From Acholeplasmatales bacterium (GTDB lineage Bacteria > Bacillota_I > Bacilli_A > Acholeplasmatales > Anaeroplasmataceae): DNA of 33,414 nt. The notes beneath the pieces were generated by a model. That model was not told the DNA's origin. It ran no database searches and saw only the letters and a program-made list of their open reading frames with translations. The stretch is taken from NCBI GenBank assembly GCA_017462645.1, contig JAFTQR010000010.1, positions 1 through 33,414 of the forward strand, read 5' to 3'. Made by a program: the position numbers and the translations under genes. This document shows, piece after piece, positions 1-9,084 of the stretch (position 1 is its first letter; every line of letters begins with the position of its first letter).

Positions 1-1
1 A

Positions 2-481
2 GAAGAAATTACTGAAGAGGTAGTTGAAGAGGTACAAGAAGAACTAACTGAGGAAGTAGTTGAAGAGGTACAAGAAGAACTAACTGAGGAAGTAGTTGAA
101 GAGGTACAAGAAGAACTAACTGAGGAAGTAGTTGAAGAGGTACAAGAAGAACTAACTGAGGAAGTAGTTGAAGAGACACAAGAAGAACCAACTGAGGAAG
201 TAGTTGAAGAAGAAGCTACTGATGAAGTGTCTGAAGAGGATGAAAATGTTATTGATGAATTGATCCAGGAAAATGCTATTGAGGAAATAGTAGAGGAGCC
301 TGAAGAGGTTTTCTTTGAAGATGATGGAATGGATCTAAGAGATGTAAGAAAAAATGAGCAATATGGCTCTAATATATTTGAAAAGCAAAGTAAAGGACCA
401 GGTAAGATTATTGCTTTATCAGCATGCGCTTTAGTCGCTTTAGCAATAATTATTTACTGTGCTGTAGTATTATTGAAGTAA
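2..481 (+). CDS. Acidic repeat protein with C-terminal membrane anchor (5' end outside window)
   Basis: The reading frame is open from base 2 to a TAA at 479-481, so only the C-terminal ~159 residues are seen. The first ~75 residues are about six copies of a 12-residue acidic unit (TEEVVEEVQEEL and variants) built almost wholly of Glu, Val and Thr. A non-repetitive acidic stretch follows, then a basic patch (KQSKGPGK), then one hydrophobic segment (IIALSACALVALAIIIYCAVVLL) ending one residue before the stop. This predicts a single-pass protein whose acidic tail is probably cytoplasmic and whose anchor is at the extreme C-terminus. I do not recognise the family. A GTG at 227 could be read as a start, but the frame upstream is clearly coding, so it is internal. 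It ends 16 nt before mutS and may be co-transcribed with it. Confidence 0.75.
   Translation, partial: EEITEEVVEEVQEELTEEVVEEVQEELTEEVVEEVQEELTEEVVEEVQEELTEEVVEETQEEPTEEVVEEEATDEVSEEDENVIDELIQENAIEEIVEEPEEVFFEDDGMDLRDVRKNEQYGSNIFEKQSKGPGKIIALSACALVALAIIIYCAVVLLK
11..226 (+). repeat. 36-bp in-frame tandem repeat (about 6 units)
   Basis: Units begin at 11, 47, 83, 119, 155 and 191. Units 2 to 4 are identical; unit 1 differs by synonymous changes (GAAGAG versus GAGGAA); unit 5 carries Val-to-Thr and Leu-to-Pro changes; unit 6 is degenerate. The period is 12 codons, so gain or loss of a unit would change protein length without a frameshift. Confidence 0.92.
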
Positions 482-497
482 AAATGTAGGTGATAAT

Positions 498-3044
498 ATG
501 GGTAAGGCTAAATATACCCCTATGATGGAACAATATTTAGATATTAAAAAAGACTATAAGGACTCTATAGTCTTTTTTAGATTAGGCGATTTTTATGAAA
601 TGTTTTTCGAGGATGCTCATTTAGCATCTAAGGAGTTAGAAATTGCTTTAACTGGTAGAGATGCAGGCGTAGAGGAAAGAGTACCAATGTGTGGTGTACC
701 ATTTCATGCGACAGATACATATATTGAAAAGCTTGTTTCTAGAGGACATAAGGTTGCTATTGTTGAGCAAATTCAAGATCCAAAGGATGCTATAGGTATA
801 GTTAAAAGAGGTGTTATTAGAATTGTAACGCCTGGTACTATTGATTCAGGCTTAAAGGAAAATGAGAATAATTATATAGCCTCTATTATGTATATTAATA
901 AAGAATATGTGCTATGCTATAGTGATATTTCAACAGGTGAGGTTTATATAGCTTCATTTAAGAGCTTTGATTTATTAGCTAATGAGCTATTATCATTACA
1001 TATTAAGGAAATTATTATCAATGATAGCTTTAATAATAATAGCTTAGATGGATTTGCGAAAAATAACAATATTATTGTTTCTTATGAAAATAATGATATT
1101 ATACCAGAACAAATTAAATATATTGTTAGTGATATATCCTTAGATTACTATCCTTGTGTTGGCTTATTAATTCAATATTTTATATCAACACAAAAGAAGG
1201 AGCCTAGCTACTTTAAAAAGGTTAAGTCATATATTGCATCTAGCTATTTACATTTAGATGCATTTACAAAAAGAAATCTTGAAATAACAGAAACATTAAG
1301 ATATGGATATCGTAATGGCTCTATTTTATGGCATGTTGATAAATGCTCAACAGCTATGGGCTCAAGATTAATGCATAAATGGATAGATAAGCCACTAATC
1401 AATAAGAATGATATTAATAATAGATTAGATATGGTTGAGCTATTAAATAATAATTTTATTATTAAATCAGAAATTAAGGCTCATTTTAAAGAGGTTTATG
1501 ATTTAGAAAGAATTATAGGAAGAATCTCTTCTGGTAATGCCAATGCTAAGGATTTAGTATGGCTAAGAAGATCTTTAAAGAATATACCTAGTGTTATTGA
1601 TTTAATTAGATCTTTAAATAATCCTTTAGCTTTAGAGCTTGCAGATGAAATGAATCCTCATTCTGAATTAAATGACTTATTAGAGTCTGCATTAGTTGAA
1701 AATCCACCTTTATCTGTAAAAGAGGGCGGAATGATATTAGAGGGCTTTAATAAGCATCTTGATGAAATAAGAGATATATCTGTTAACGGTAAAAATTGGA
1801 TATTAAACTATGAGGCAGAACAAAAGGCTAAAACTGGCATTAAGACAATGAAGGTTGGCTATAATAGAATAACTGGCTATTATATTGAGGTTTCTAAGGG
1901 AGCTATTAAGGAGCTTCCAGAGGATTGTGGCTATGAAAGAAGATCTACATTAGCTAACAGTGAAAGATTTATTACTGAAGAGCTTAAGCAATATGAATCT
2001 ATGATTTTAAATGCTAAGGACCAAATAGAATCTATTGAATATGAAATATTCTGTTCATTAAGAAATGAATGTAGTAAATATGTTCAATCATTACAAGAAT
2101 TAGCTGATACTATTTCTAAAATCGATTGTCTTATTTCATTATCTGATGTAGCAATCAAATATAATTATGTAAGACCTACATTTAATGAAAATAGATTCGT
2201 AAATATTGTTGATGGACGTCATCCTGTATTAGAAACTCTATTAGAGGATAGCTATATTGTAAATGATGTAGTTATTAACAAATACAACATGATGCTTATA
2301 ACAGGACCTAATATGAGTGGTAAATCTACTTATATGAGAATGCTAGCATCAATTGTAGTTTTAGCACAAATGGGATCATTTGTTCCTGCAAAAAGTGCTG
2401 ATTTAATGATATTTGATTCAATATTCACTCGAATTGGAGCATCAGATGATTTAGTCTCTGGACAATCTACATTTATGGTTGAAATGCTTGAGGCAAATTA
2501 TGCAATCAGTAATGCTACTAAGAATAGCTTAGTATTATTTGATGAGATTGGTAGAGGTACCGCAACATTTGATGGTATGGCTTTAGCCCAATCAATCCTA
2601 GAATATTTACATGAAAAGGTAGGCTGTATTACATTATTTTCTACACACTATCATGAGCTTACAGCCTTAGAGGGTAAGCTTAAGAGATTAAAAAATGTTC
2701 ATGTAGAGGCTAAGGAAACTAAAAATGGTGTTGCCTTCTTGCATAAGGTATTAGATGGTGCGACTGATAAGAGTTATGGTATTAATGTTGCATCCTTAGC
2801 TGGATTACCAAAATCATTAATAGAAAGAAGTAAGCAGGTTTTAAATGTTTTAGAGGAGGACTCTAAAACTCATAAGGGTATTTCATTAGATTTATTTAAT
2901 TTTGATTCATTTGATGAAGAGCCTGAGGTAAAAGAGGAAACAACAGCTTTAAAAATAAAAAATAGATTAGATGAGTTAGATATAAATAAGATTTCACCAA
3001 TTGAGGCTTTAAATATTTTATATGAGCTAAAGGAGGTGGAATAG
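498..3044 (+). CDS. mutS: DNA mismatch repair protein MutS
   Basis: MutS clamps mismatched DNA and recruits MutL using ATP. The protein has 848 residues, a normal length. The N-terminal mismatch-reading domain carries the Phe-x-Glu motif (GDFYEMF, Phe32/Glu34). The connector, lever and clamp domains occupy the middle. The ATPase has Walker A (GPNMSGKST, about residue 602), the signature region STFMVEM, Walker B (LVLFDEIGRGT) and the switch STHYHEL. Near the C-terminus SLDLFNF resembles a sliding-clamp binding motif. The ATG at 498 is preceded by AGGTGA. The mutL ATG follows one base after the stop, so the two are almost certainly translated from one message. Confidence 0.98.
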   Translation: MGKAKYTPMMEQYLDIKKDYKDSIVFFRLGDFYEMFFEDAHLASKELEIALTGRDAGVEERVPMCGVPFHATDTYIEKLVSRGHKVAIVEQIQDPKDAIGIVKRGVIRIVTPGTIDSGLKENENNYIASIMYINKEYVLCYSDISTGEVYIASFKSFDLLANELLSLHIKEIIINDSFNNNSLDGFAKNNNIIVSYENNDIIPEQIKYIVSDISLDYYPCVGLLIQYFISTQKKEPSYFKKVKSYIASSYLHLDAFTKRNLEITETLRYGYRNGSILWHVDKCSTAMGSRLMHKWIDKPLINKNDINNRLDMVELLNNNFIIKSEIKAHFKEVYDLERIIGRISSGNANAKDLVWLRRSLKNIPSVIDLIRSLNNPLALELADEMNPHSELNDLLESALVENPPLSVKEGGMILEGFNKHLDEIRDISVNGKNWILNYEAEQKAKTGIKTMKVGYNRITGYYIEVSKGAIKELPEDCGYERRSTLANSERFITEELKQYESMILNAKDQIESIEYEIFCSLRNECSKYVQSLQELADTISKIDCLISLSDVAIKYNYVRPTFNENRFVNIVDGRHPVLETLLEDSYIVNDVVINKYNMMLITGPNMSGKSTYMRMLASIVVLAQMGSFVPAKSADLMIFDSIFTRIGASDDLVSGQSTFMVEMLEANYAISNATKNSLVLFDEIGRGTATFDGMALAQSILEYLHEKVGCITLFSTHYHELTALEGKLKRLKNVHVEAKETKNGVAFLHKVLDGATDKSYGINVASLAGLPKSLIERSKQVLNVLEEDSKTHKGISLDLFNFDSFDEEPEVKEETTALKIKNRLDELDINKISPIEALNILYELKEVE

Positions 3045-3045
3045 T

Positions 3046-4812
3046 ATGGGTAAAATATCTAAGATGTCTGTTAAGCTAGCTAATATGATAGCGGCAGGAG
3101 AGGTAGTAGAAAGACCATCAAGTGTTGTTAAGGAGCTAGTAGAAAATGCTATTGATGCTAATTCAAGGAATATAAAAATATATTTAAAAAATGGCGGATT
3201 AGAGGAAATTAAAATTATAGATGATGGTGATGGAATGGATGCAGATGATGTATGCATGGCATTCCTACCTCACGCAACATCTAAGATTAAAAATGAATAT
3301 GATTTATTTAGAATAAGTACATTAGGCTTTAGAGGAGAGGCTATTGCATCAATTGCCTCAGTTTCTAATATGCAAATTATTTCAATCCAAAATGGTATTG
3401 AAGGCTATCAATGTACATATTCAGCAGGTGTATTACAAAGCAATGGAATTATTAATTCTAATAAGGGTACTACAGTTATAGTTTCAGGCTTATTTTTTAA
3501 TACTCCCGCAAGATTAAAATATATGAAAACAGCTAAAAGCGAGCTAGCATCTATAATGTTTTTTATAGATAGAATAGCTATGGCACATGCTGATTTAAGA
3601 TTTACAGTTTATCATGATAATAAGGCTATATTTCAAACAACTGGTTCAAATGATTCAAAAACATTAATTGGAGAGCTTTATGGAATTGATGCAGCAAAGA
3701 ATGTATTATTACATTCATATGTAAGTGATGGATATAAGGCTAAGCTAGTATTTGTTAAGCCTAGTATATATCGCTCTAACAAGCTTGAAATTACAACGAT
3801 AGTTAATGGAAGATATGTTAAAAATTATAACGTTACTAATGCTGTTATTGATGGCTTTTCAACATATTTACCAATAGGAAAATATCCTATAGGTATTATC
3901 TATATGGATATAGATCCTATGCTTGTAGATGTAAATGTACATCCTAGCAAGGTTGAAATTAAAATAGCTAATGAAGAAGCTTTATGTGAGCTTTTAAAGA
4001 ATGAAATAAAGAAAATGCTAGGTGCTGATACTCATATTCCAGAAAGAAAAATTGAGGAAAAGCCTACCTACTATCAAAAGACTTCAATTTTTGATAATAT
4101 TGAAGCTTATGATTTACATGAGGATAATACTCCAATCTATAAAAATGAAGAAAAGATTGAAATAAAGCCTACTTTAAAAGAGGAAAAAGTAGAGATAAAA
4201 AGAGAAATACCTATTATTAAACAAAAAAAGCTTCCATACATGGAATATGTAGGTACTGTATTTGGAACATATTTAATATTTCAAAATAATGAGGGTATGC
4301 ATTTAATTGATCAGCATGCTGCGGCAGAAAGAATTAATTATGAAAAAATATATAAGCTATTAGCTGATTCTAATCAGCCTAAAACAGCTTTATTATTTCC
4401 TATTTTATTAACATTTACAAAACAAGAGGCTTTATATATAGAGGAAAATTTAGATGAGCTTTCTAATATAGGCTTTGAGTTAAGCCAAGCAGGTAATTGT
4501 GATTATGTATTAAGAGAGATTCCTATGTGGGCTCATGTTGATGAGCTAGAGTCTATAATCTATGATATATTATCAATGATGATTAGTAATAAAAAAATAG
4601 ATATTATGTATTTTAGAGATTATATAGCTAAGCAAATTAGCTGTAAATCATCTATTAAGGCTAATCATCAAATATCAAGAATTGAGATTGATTCATTATT
4701 AGCCCAATTAGAGGAATGTGAAAATCCATTCACATGTCCTCATGGTAGACCTACAATTATTAAGCTAAGCGTTAATGAAATAGAAAAAATGTTTGAAAGG
4801 ATTCAAAAGTAA
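3046..4812 (+). CDS. mutL: DNA mismatch repair protein MutL
   Basis: MutL couples MutS to strand incision. It has 588 residues. The GHKL ATPase motifs are ENAIDA (the Glu/Asn of motif I), DDGDGM and TLGFRGEAIASI. The C-terminal domain keeps the metal-binding endonuclease motif DQHAAAERINYE (about residue 422) and the CPHGRP motif near the end, so this is the nicking type of MutL found where MutH is absent. The linker (about 335-400) is Lys/Glu-rich and poorly conserved, as usual. The start is fixed by AGGAGG in the end of mutS. The stop TAA shares one base with the ATG of miaA. Confidence 0.98.
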   Translation: MGKISKMSVKLANMIAAGEVVERPSSVVKELVENAIDANSRNIKIYLKNGGLEEIKIIDDGDGMDADDVCMAFLPHATSKIKNEYDLFRISTLGFRGEAIASIASVSNMQIISIQNGIEGYQCTYSAGVLQSNGIINSNKGTTVIVSGLFFNTPARLKYMKTAKSELASIMFFIDRIAMAHADLRFTVYHDNKAIFQTTGSNDSKTLIGELYGIDAAKNVLLHSYVSDGYKAKLVFVKPSIYRSNKLEITTIVNGRYVKNYNVTNAVIDGFSTYLPIGKYPIGIIYMDIDPMLVDVNVHPSKVEIKIANEEALCELLKNEIKKMLGADTHIPERKIEEKPTYYQKTSIFDNIEAYDLHEDNTPIYKNEEKIEIKPTLKEEKVEIKREIPIIKQKKLPYMEYVGTVFGTYLIFQNNEGMHLIDQHAAAERINYEKIYKLLADSNQPKTALLFPILLTFTKQEALYIEENLDELSNIGFELSQAGNCDYVLREIPMWAHVDELESIIYDILSMMISNKKIDIMYFRDYIAKQISCKSSIKANHQISRIEIDSLLAQLEECENPFTCPHGRPTIIKLSVNEIEKMFERIQK

Positions 4813-5702
4813 TGAGAAAGGTTATAGTAGTAGTTGGCCCTACAGCAGTAGGTAAAACAAAAATATCTATAGAATTAGCTAAATATTATAATCTTGATGT
4901 TATAAGTGGTGATAGTGTAGCTATATATAAGGAGCTTAATATAGGTAGTGCTAAGCCAACTATAGAGGAACAATCAGGTGTTATTCATCATTTAATAGAT
5001 ATTAAAGAGCCAGGTACAGATTATAGTGTTGCGGATTTTCAAAATGATGCTAGAGCTATAATAGATAATAATGATTTATCATTAATATGTGGTGGTACAG
5101 GATTATATATTCAAAGTGTTTTATATAATTATGAATTTAATGCTTCAAAAAGAGATTTTGATTATGCTAAAAGATATGAGGGCTATTCTAATGCTGAGCT
5201 TTATGATTTATTACTTTCAAAGGATCCTAATATAGATAGGAATAAGCTTCATCCTAATAATAGGAAAAGAGTATTAAGAGCTTTAGAGGTTATGGAGGAG
5301 CTAGATACATCTATTCATTCATTTAATAAAAAGAATGAAAAAATGTATGATTACTTCATTGTATATTTATCAATGGAAAGAGAAAAGCTTTATGAAAGAA
5401 TTAATTTAAGAGTTGATGAAATGATTAAGTTAGGTCTTTTAGAAGAGGTAAGAGCTTTATATAATAAAAAAATATATCCTCATGCTATAGGCTATCAGGA
5501 ATTTATTCCTTATTTTGAGGGATTGATATCCTTAGAAAGTGCTATAGATGAGGTTAAAAAGAACACTAGACATCTTGCAAAGAGACAAGAAACATGGTTT
5601 AGAAATCAGATGGATAGTCATTTTTATAATGTTAATATAGATGATATTAATGAAACTATATTAAATATTAAAAATGATATAGATGGGTGGTTAAAAAAAT
5701 GA
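4812..5702 (+). CDS. miaA: tRNA dimethylallyltransferase
   Basis: MiaA transfers a dimethylallyl group to N6 of A37 in tRNAs reading UNN codons. The protein has 296 residues. Walker A is GPTAVGKT at residues 8-15. The substrate segment reads DSVAIYKELNIGSAKPT, where most homologues have DSMQIY and DIGTAKP; HHLID follows. The insertion domain and the C-terminal KRQETWFRNQ motif are present. It sits directly after mutSL, a common arrangement. No hfq follows, unlike many Bacillota: the next gene is aroK, overlapping by an ATGA junction. Confidence 0.96.
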   Translation: MRKVIVVVGPTAVGKTKISIELAKYYNLDVISGDSVAIYKELNIGSAKPTIEEQSGVIHHLIDIKEPGTDYSVADFQNDARAIIDNNDLSLICGGTGLYIQSVLYNYEFNASKRDFDYAKRYEGYSNAELYDLLLSKDPNIDRNKLHPNNRKRVLRALEVMEELDTSIHSFNKKNEKMYDYFIVYLSMEREKLYERINLRVDEMIKLGLLEEVRALYNKKIYPHAIGYQEFIPYFEGLISLESAIDEVKKNTRHLAKRQETWFRNQMDSHFYNVNIDDINETILNIKNDIDGWLKK

Positions 5703-6178
5703 GATTATATTTGATAGGTATGCCTGGATGTGGTAAATCTACATTAGGTAAAAGACTAGCTAAAGAAATTAATTATGAGTTTATAGATATGGATATCTAT
5801 ATTGAAAAACAGGCAGGTATGTTTATAGATGAAATATTTGAGGCATATGGTGAGGATTTCTTTAGAGCGTTAGAAACTAATGTATTAAAGGAATTTTTAC
5901 AAATGGATAATGTCATTATAGCTACAGGTGGTGGAGTTATTAAGAATAAGTCTAATAAAAAGCTTATGGATGGTAAATGTATATTCTTAAATGTGCCAAC
6001 TGATGTTTTACAAGTAAGATTAGATGAATCAACTATAGTAAGACCACTATTAAAAACTAAAACAGTAGATGAATTATATAATGAGCGTAAGGATTTATAT
6101 GATTATTTTAGTGATATTAGTGTTGATAATATCGATGTAGCTAAGGCAATAGATACTATAAAGGAGAAACTATTATGA
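5699..6178 (+). CDS. aroK: Shikimate kinase
   Basis: It phosphorylates shikimate to shikimate-3-phosphate in the chorismate pathway. The protein has 159 residues, counting from the ATG at 5699 that overlaps the miaA TGA (ATGA). A GTG in frame at 5687 would add four residues but has no advantage. The P-loop GMPGCGKST is at residues 7-15. The DMD shikimate-binding motif, the RALET segment, the GGGVI motif and the lid region with VRPLL are all present. Its stop overlaps the aroQ start, and together with aroQ it forms a two-gene shikimate block inside the mutSL operon. Confidence 0.95.
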   Translation: MRLYLIGMPGCGKSTLGKRLAKEINYEFIDMDIYIEKQAGMFIDEIFEAYGEDFFRALETNVLKEFLQMDNVIIATGGGVIKNKSNKKLMDGKCIFLNVPTDVLQVRLDESTIVRPLLKTKTVDELYNERKDLYDYFSDISVDNIDVAKAIDTIKEKLL

Positions 6179-6594
6179 AAAAGGTTTTAGTATTAAATGG
6201 TCCTAATCTTAATATGCTAGGTAAAAGACCAAAGGAGCATTATGGCTCATTAACTTTAGATCAAATTAATGAATTAATGATTAAAGAGGCAGATGGTGAA
6301 TTAGAATTAGAATTTTATCAAAGTAATTACGAGGGTGATTTAGTTACTAAAATTCAAAAGTCACTTACATATGATGCAATCATAATTAATCCTGCCGCAT
6401 ATACTCATACAAGTGTTGCGATACATGATGCATTAGAGATGTTTACTGGTGTTAAAATTGAGGTTCATTTATCACATGTTGATGATAGAGAAGCATTTAG
6501 AAGAATTAACTTTGTAAGAAGTGTTTGCAATGTTTGCTTTAGTGGAGAATTTGAGGGTAGCTATATCCAAGCTATAAAATATTTGAAAGATTAA
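6175..6594 (+). CDS. aroQ: 3-dehydroquinate dehydratase, type II
   Basis: It converts 3-dehydroquinate to 3-dehydroshikimate, two steps before the adjacent kinase. The protein has 139 residues, typical of the dodecameric type II enzyme. Motifs: NGPNLNMLGKRPKEHYG (with the flexible-loop Arg and catalytic Tyr), FYQSNYEGDLV, INPAAYTHTSVAIHDAL and EVHLSH (catalytic His). An ATGA overlap with aroK indicates translational coupling. The order aroQ then efp matches the region of Bacillus where yqhS lies near efp. Confidence 0.96.
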   Translation: MKKVLVLNGPNLNMLGKRPKEHYGSLTLDQINELMIKEADGELELEFYQSNYEGDLVTKIQKSLTYDAIIINPAAYTHTSVAIHDALEMFTGVKIEVHLSHVDDREAFRRINFVRSVCNVCFSGEFEGSYIQAIKYLKD

Positions 6595-6611
6595 AAAAAA
6601 TGTGTTATAAT
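6583..6611 (+). promoter_or_regulatory. SigA-type promoter for efp
   Basis: A -35 TTGAAA (6583-6588) and a -10 TATAAT (6606-6611) are separated by 17 bp, with TGT before the -10 giving an extended -10. It overlaps the last codons of aroQ, so efp can be transcribed independently of the upstream operon. Confidence 0.8.
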
Positions 6612-6643
6612 GTCTATTAGATTTTATAATAATGGAGGAAATT

Positions 6644-7201
6644 ATGGTTTCGAGTAATGATTTTAAGAATGGTATGACTATTCTTTATGAAGGTAAAATC
6701 TATAAAATCATCGAATTTATGCATGTTAAGCCTGGTAAGGGTGCAGCATTTGTTCGCACAAAATTACGTGATTTAAGAAATGGTGGTATTGTAGATATTA
6801 CATTCAACGCAGCTGAAAAGGTTGAAAAGGCAATGATTGAAAAGGTTGCTATGCAATATTTATATGATACAGGTGATGCATTAGTTTTCATGGATAATGA
6901 AACTTATGATCAATTAGAGCTTCCTTATGCTTTAGTAGAGTATGAAAGAAAGTTCTTAAAGGAAAACGAAAATGTAAACATTGAAAAATATGGTGATGAA
7001 ATATTAGGTGTTATTTTACCTGATAAGGTTACATTACGTGTTACAGAATGTGAGCCAGCAGTTAAGGGCGATACAAAAACTAACGCATTAAAGGATGCGA
7101 TTGTTGAAACTGGTCTACTTGTAAAGGTTCCTATGTTTATTGAAATTGATGAGGAAATCATCATAAACACAGAAACTGGTAAATATTCAAGTAGAGCTTA
7201 A
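6644..7201 (+). CDS. efp: Translation elongation factor P
   Basis: EF-P enters stalled ribosomes and promotes peptide bond formation at polyproline stretches. From the ATG at 6644 the protein has 185 residues, exactly the usual length. The upstream ATG at 6632 is rejected because the Shine-Dalgarno GGAGGA (6634-6639) would then lie inside the coding region. Three OB-like domains are expected. The tip loop is KPGKGAAF with Lys32 at the position modified in other bacteria (5-aminopentanol in Bacillus). No modification enzyme is encoded nearby. A SigA promoter lies just upstream. Confidence 0.97.
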   Translation: MVSSNDFKNGMTILYEGKIYKIIEFMHVKPGKGAAFVRTKLRDLRNGGIVDITFNAAEKVEKAMIEKVAMQYLYDTGDALVFMDNETYDQLELPYALVEYERKFLKENENVNIEKYGDEILGVILPDKVTLRVTECEPAVKGDTKTNALKDAIVETGLLVKVPMFIEIDEEIIINTETGKYSSRA

Positions 7202-7219
7202 TTATAGGAGTGTAGAAAA

Positions 7220-8614
7220 TTGGACAGTCAGTCGAGTATCTTATTTAGCACTATTTTAGGTGCAGAACCAAAGTTTAATGTAGTATTATTTGTTATCATG
7301 CTATGCTTAGTTATGATGTCAGCATTTTTCTCTATGAGTGAGACAGCGTTCTCATCTTCAAGTGATATAAAGCTTAGAATTGCCGTGGAGGAAAGAAGAG
7401 CTGGAGCTAAGAAAGCTTTATTATTAACTGAGAGATTTGATAAGACAGTTACAACATTATTAATAGGTAATAACCTTGTTAATACTGGTTTATCAACTAT
7501 CGCAGTTACCTTCTTCGTTGATTTAGCTATTGATGGTAATTGGGTTGAATTAGTTTCTACATTAGTAGTAACTGTTACCCTATTAATATTTGGTGAAATA
7601 GTTCCAAAGATGATTGCTAAGCTTCATCCAGAGGCTATTTGCTTAAAGGTTTCATTTATAGTTTATTTATTATCATTTTTATTTTATCCATTTGTAATGT
7701 TCTTTGTTGGTATACAAAAGCTAATTCATAGAAATAAGGAAGAACAACAAATGGATGAGTCTGAGCTTGAGGTTATTATTGATAAAATGGAAGAGGATGG
7801 CTCTATTGAAAATGATGAAGCCACTATTATTAGAAATGTTTTTGATTTAAATGATAGAACTGTTGAGGATATAATGGTTCCACGTATTAAGATGGAGGCA
7901 TTAGAATATTCAACTTCCTTAGAAGAGGTTAAGGCATTTATGCTTGATAATGCTTATTCTAGAGTTCCGGTTTATAAAAAGGATAAGGACCATGTTGTTG
8001 GTATTCTATATGAAAGAGATTTCTTCCCTGCTTTAGTAAAGAATCCTAAGATGTCATGGAAGAGATTAATTAGACCTGTTAAATATGTTGCTGCATCAAT
8101 GAAGGTTGATGGATTAATCCAAGAGCTTCAAGCGTCAAAAACACATATGGCTATTGTAAGTGGTGAATATGGAGATGTATTAGGCTTAGTTACAATGGAG
8201 GATGCGTTAGAGGAATTAGTTGGCGAAATCTATGATGAGCATGACGTTCCCGGTGATAATGATATTAAATTTGAACAACAAGAGGATGGAAGCTATTTAG
8301 TTGATGGTGAAATCTTTGTTGAGGATTTATTTGAAAAATTAAATGTTGGTGATATTCCAGAGGATGTTCCTAGTAAGCTATCTGGTTGGTTATTTGCTAA
8401 GTGTGAAAGTTTACCAGAGGTAGGATATACAATGGATTATGTAGCAATGTATACAATGCAAAATGAAGAAACTGACGAATATTCAGATTATGCTAAGGTT
8501 TTAACAATTTCTATTCATGAGGTTAGGGATCGTAGAATAACTATAGCTCATGTTTTAGTTCGTGATGCTACTCAAGAGGAAATTGATAATCATGTTGAGG
8601 CTTTAGATGATTAA
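7220..8614 (+). CDS. CNNM/HlyC-CorC family membrane protein with CBS pair
   Basis: 464 residues, starting at a TTG (7220) set by AGGAG at 7206-7210. The N-terminal DUF21/CNNM domain has about four membrane segments (roughly residues 18-45, 85-110, 112-135 and 145-170) with the MSETAFSS and FGEIVPK motifs typical of the family. A CBS pair follows (about 205-325, beginning VEDIMVPRIKM), and a C-terminal CorC_HlyC domain (about 340-430). Family members are implicated in Mg2+ efflux (for example MpfA in Staphylococcus); older labels call them hemolysin C, for which nothing here argues. It follows efp by 18 bp and ends at a strong terminator. Confidence 0.92.
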   Translation: MDSQSSILFSTILGAEPKFNVVLFVIMLCLVMMSAFFSMSETAFSSSSDIKLRIAVEERRAGAKKALLLTERFDKTVTTLLIGNNLVNTGLSTIAVTFFVDLAIDGNWVELVSTLVVTVTLLIFGEIVPKMIAKLHPEAICLKVSFIVYLLSFLFYPFVMFFVGIQKLIHRNKEEQQMDESELEVIIDKMEEDGSIENDEATIIRNVFDLNDRTVEDIMVPRIKMEALEYSTSLEEVKAFMLDNAYSRVPVYKKDKDHVVGILYERDFFPALVKNPKMSWKRLIRPVKYVAASMKVDGLIQELQASKTHMAIVSGEYGDVLGLVTMEDALEELVGEIYDEHDVPGDNDIKFEQQEDGSYLVDGEIFVEDLFEKLNVGDIPEDVPSKLSGWLFAKCESLPEVGYTMDYVAMYTMQNEETDEYSDYAKVLTISIHEVRDRRITIAHVLVRDATQEEIDNHVEALDD

Positions 8615-8618
8615 TAAT

Positions 8619-8650
8619 ATGCAACCCACACTGGGTTGCATTTTTATTTA
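8619..8650 (+). terminator. Intrinsic terminator after the CNNM gene
   Basis: Perfect 10-bp stem ATGCAACCCA/TGGGTTGCAT with a CAC loop (8619-8641), followed by a T-rich run. Confidence 0.92.
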
Positions 8651-8675
8651 TATTTTAAAATTAATATGCTATAAT
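8647..8675 (+). promoter_or_regulatory. Extended -10 promoter for the small membrane protein / fabZ pair
   Basis: TGC-TATAAT (TATAAT at 8670-8675) forms an extended -10. The -35 (TTTATA, 8647-8652, 17 bp spacing) is weak, as often seen with extended -10 promoters. AGGAGGGG follows at 8681-8688. Confidence 0.6.
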
Positions 8676-8693
8676 TAGCTAGGAGGGGATTTT

Positions 8694-9083
8694 ATGGACT
8701 ATTTTGAACAAAAATCTAAAGAAGCAGTCGAAAAGGAAGCCTTTGAAAAGACATATAAAAAGCAGGTTAAACTAACAAAGCTAATACTTACTATCATATT
8801 TACTATTATGGGCTTTATTTTTACTTCTGTAGGAACACTTGTGCTTTTATTACCAACGGGTGAGCCTGATGCTGATATTATAGGATATATTTTTATTCCT
8901 TTTGGAATTGTATTCTTAATTGTAGCGTTATGTGTTTCATTATTTGTAAAACCAAGTAAAAATGCCTATGAAAAATACAAAAAAAGAGTTAACAGATTTG
9001 GCATTATAAATATTTATGATGTAAATGCTAAAATTCAAATGCTAGAGGCTAGAATAGAAGAATTAGAAAGAAGGATTAATTAA
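8694..9083 (+). CDS. Small two-TM membrane protein with C-terminal coiled coil
   Basis: 129 residues; I do not recognise the family. A charged N-terminus (about 25 residues, Lys/Glu-rich) is followed by two hydrophobic segments (about 28-53 and 61-84) joined by a short loop containing PTGEPDAD. The C-terminal half is basic and ends in a short heptad-like stretch (IQMLEARIEELERRIN). Both ends are predicted to be cytoplasmic. A strong Shine-Dalgarno (AGGAGGGG) sets the ATG at 8694. fabZ starts one base after its stop, so the two are translated from one message; a link with membrane lipid synthesis is only suggested by this pairing. Confidence 0.8.
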   Translation: MDYFEQKSKEAVEKEAFEKTYKKQVKLTKLILTIIFTIMGFIFTSVGTLVLLLPTGEPDADIIGYIFIPFGIVFLIVALCVSLFVKPSKNAYEKYKKRVNRFGIINIYDVNAKIQMLEARIEELERRIN

Positions 9084-9084
9084 T

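Noticed and set aside
9-191. Leu/Val-rich minus-strand frame of 60 residues
   Set aside because: It is the mirror of the acidic 36-bp repeat and has no independent coding signs.
6632-6643. Start of efp at 6632 (and similar upstream starts for ruvB, pepV, pheA and the coiled-coil gene)
   Set aside because: In each case the Shine-Dalgarno would lie inside the coding region and the shorter form has the family's normal N-terminus, or, for the coiled-coil gene, a well-placed ribosome binding site.
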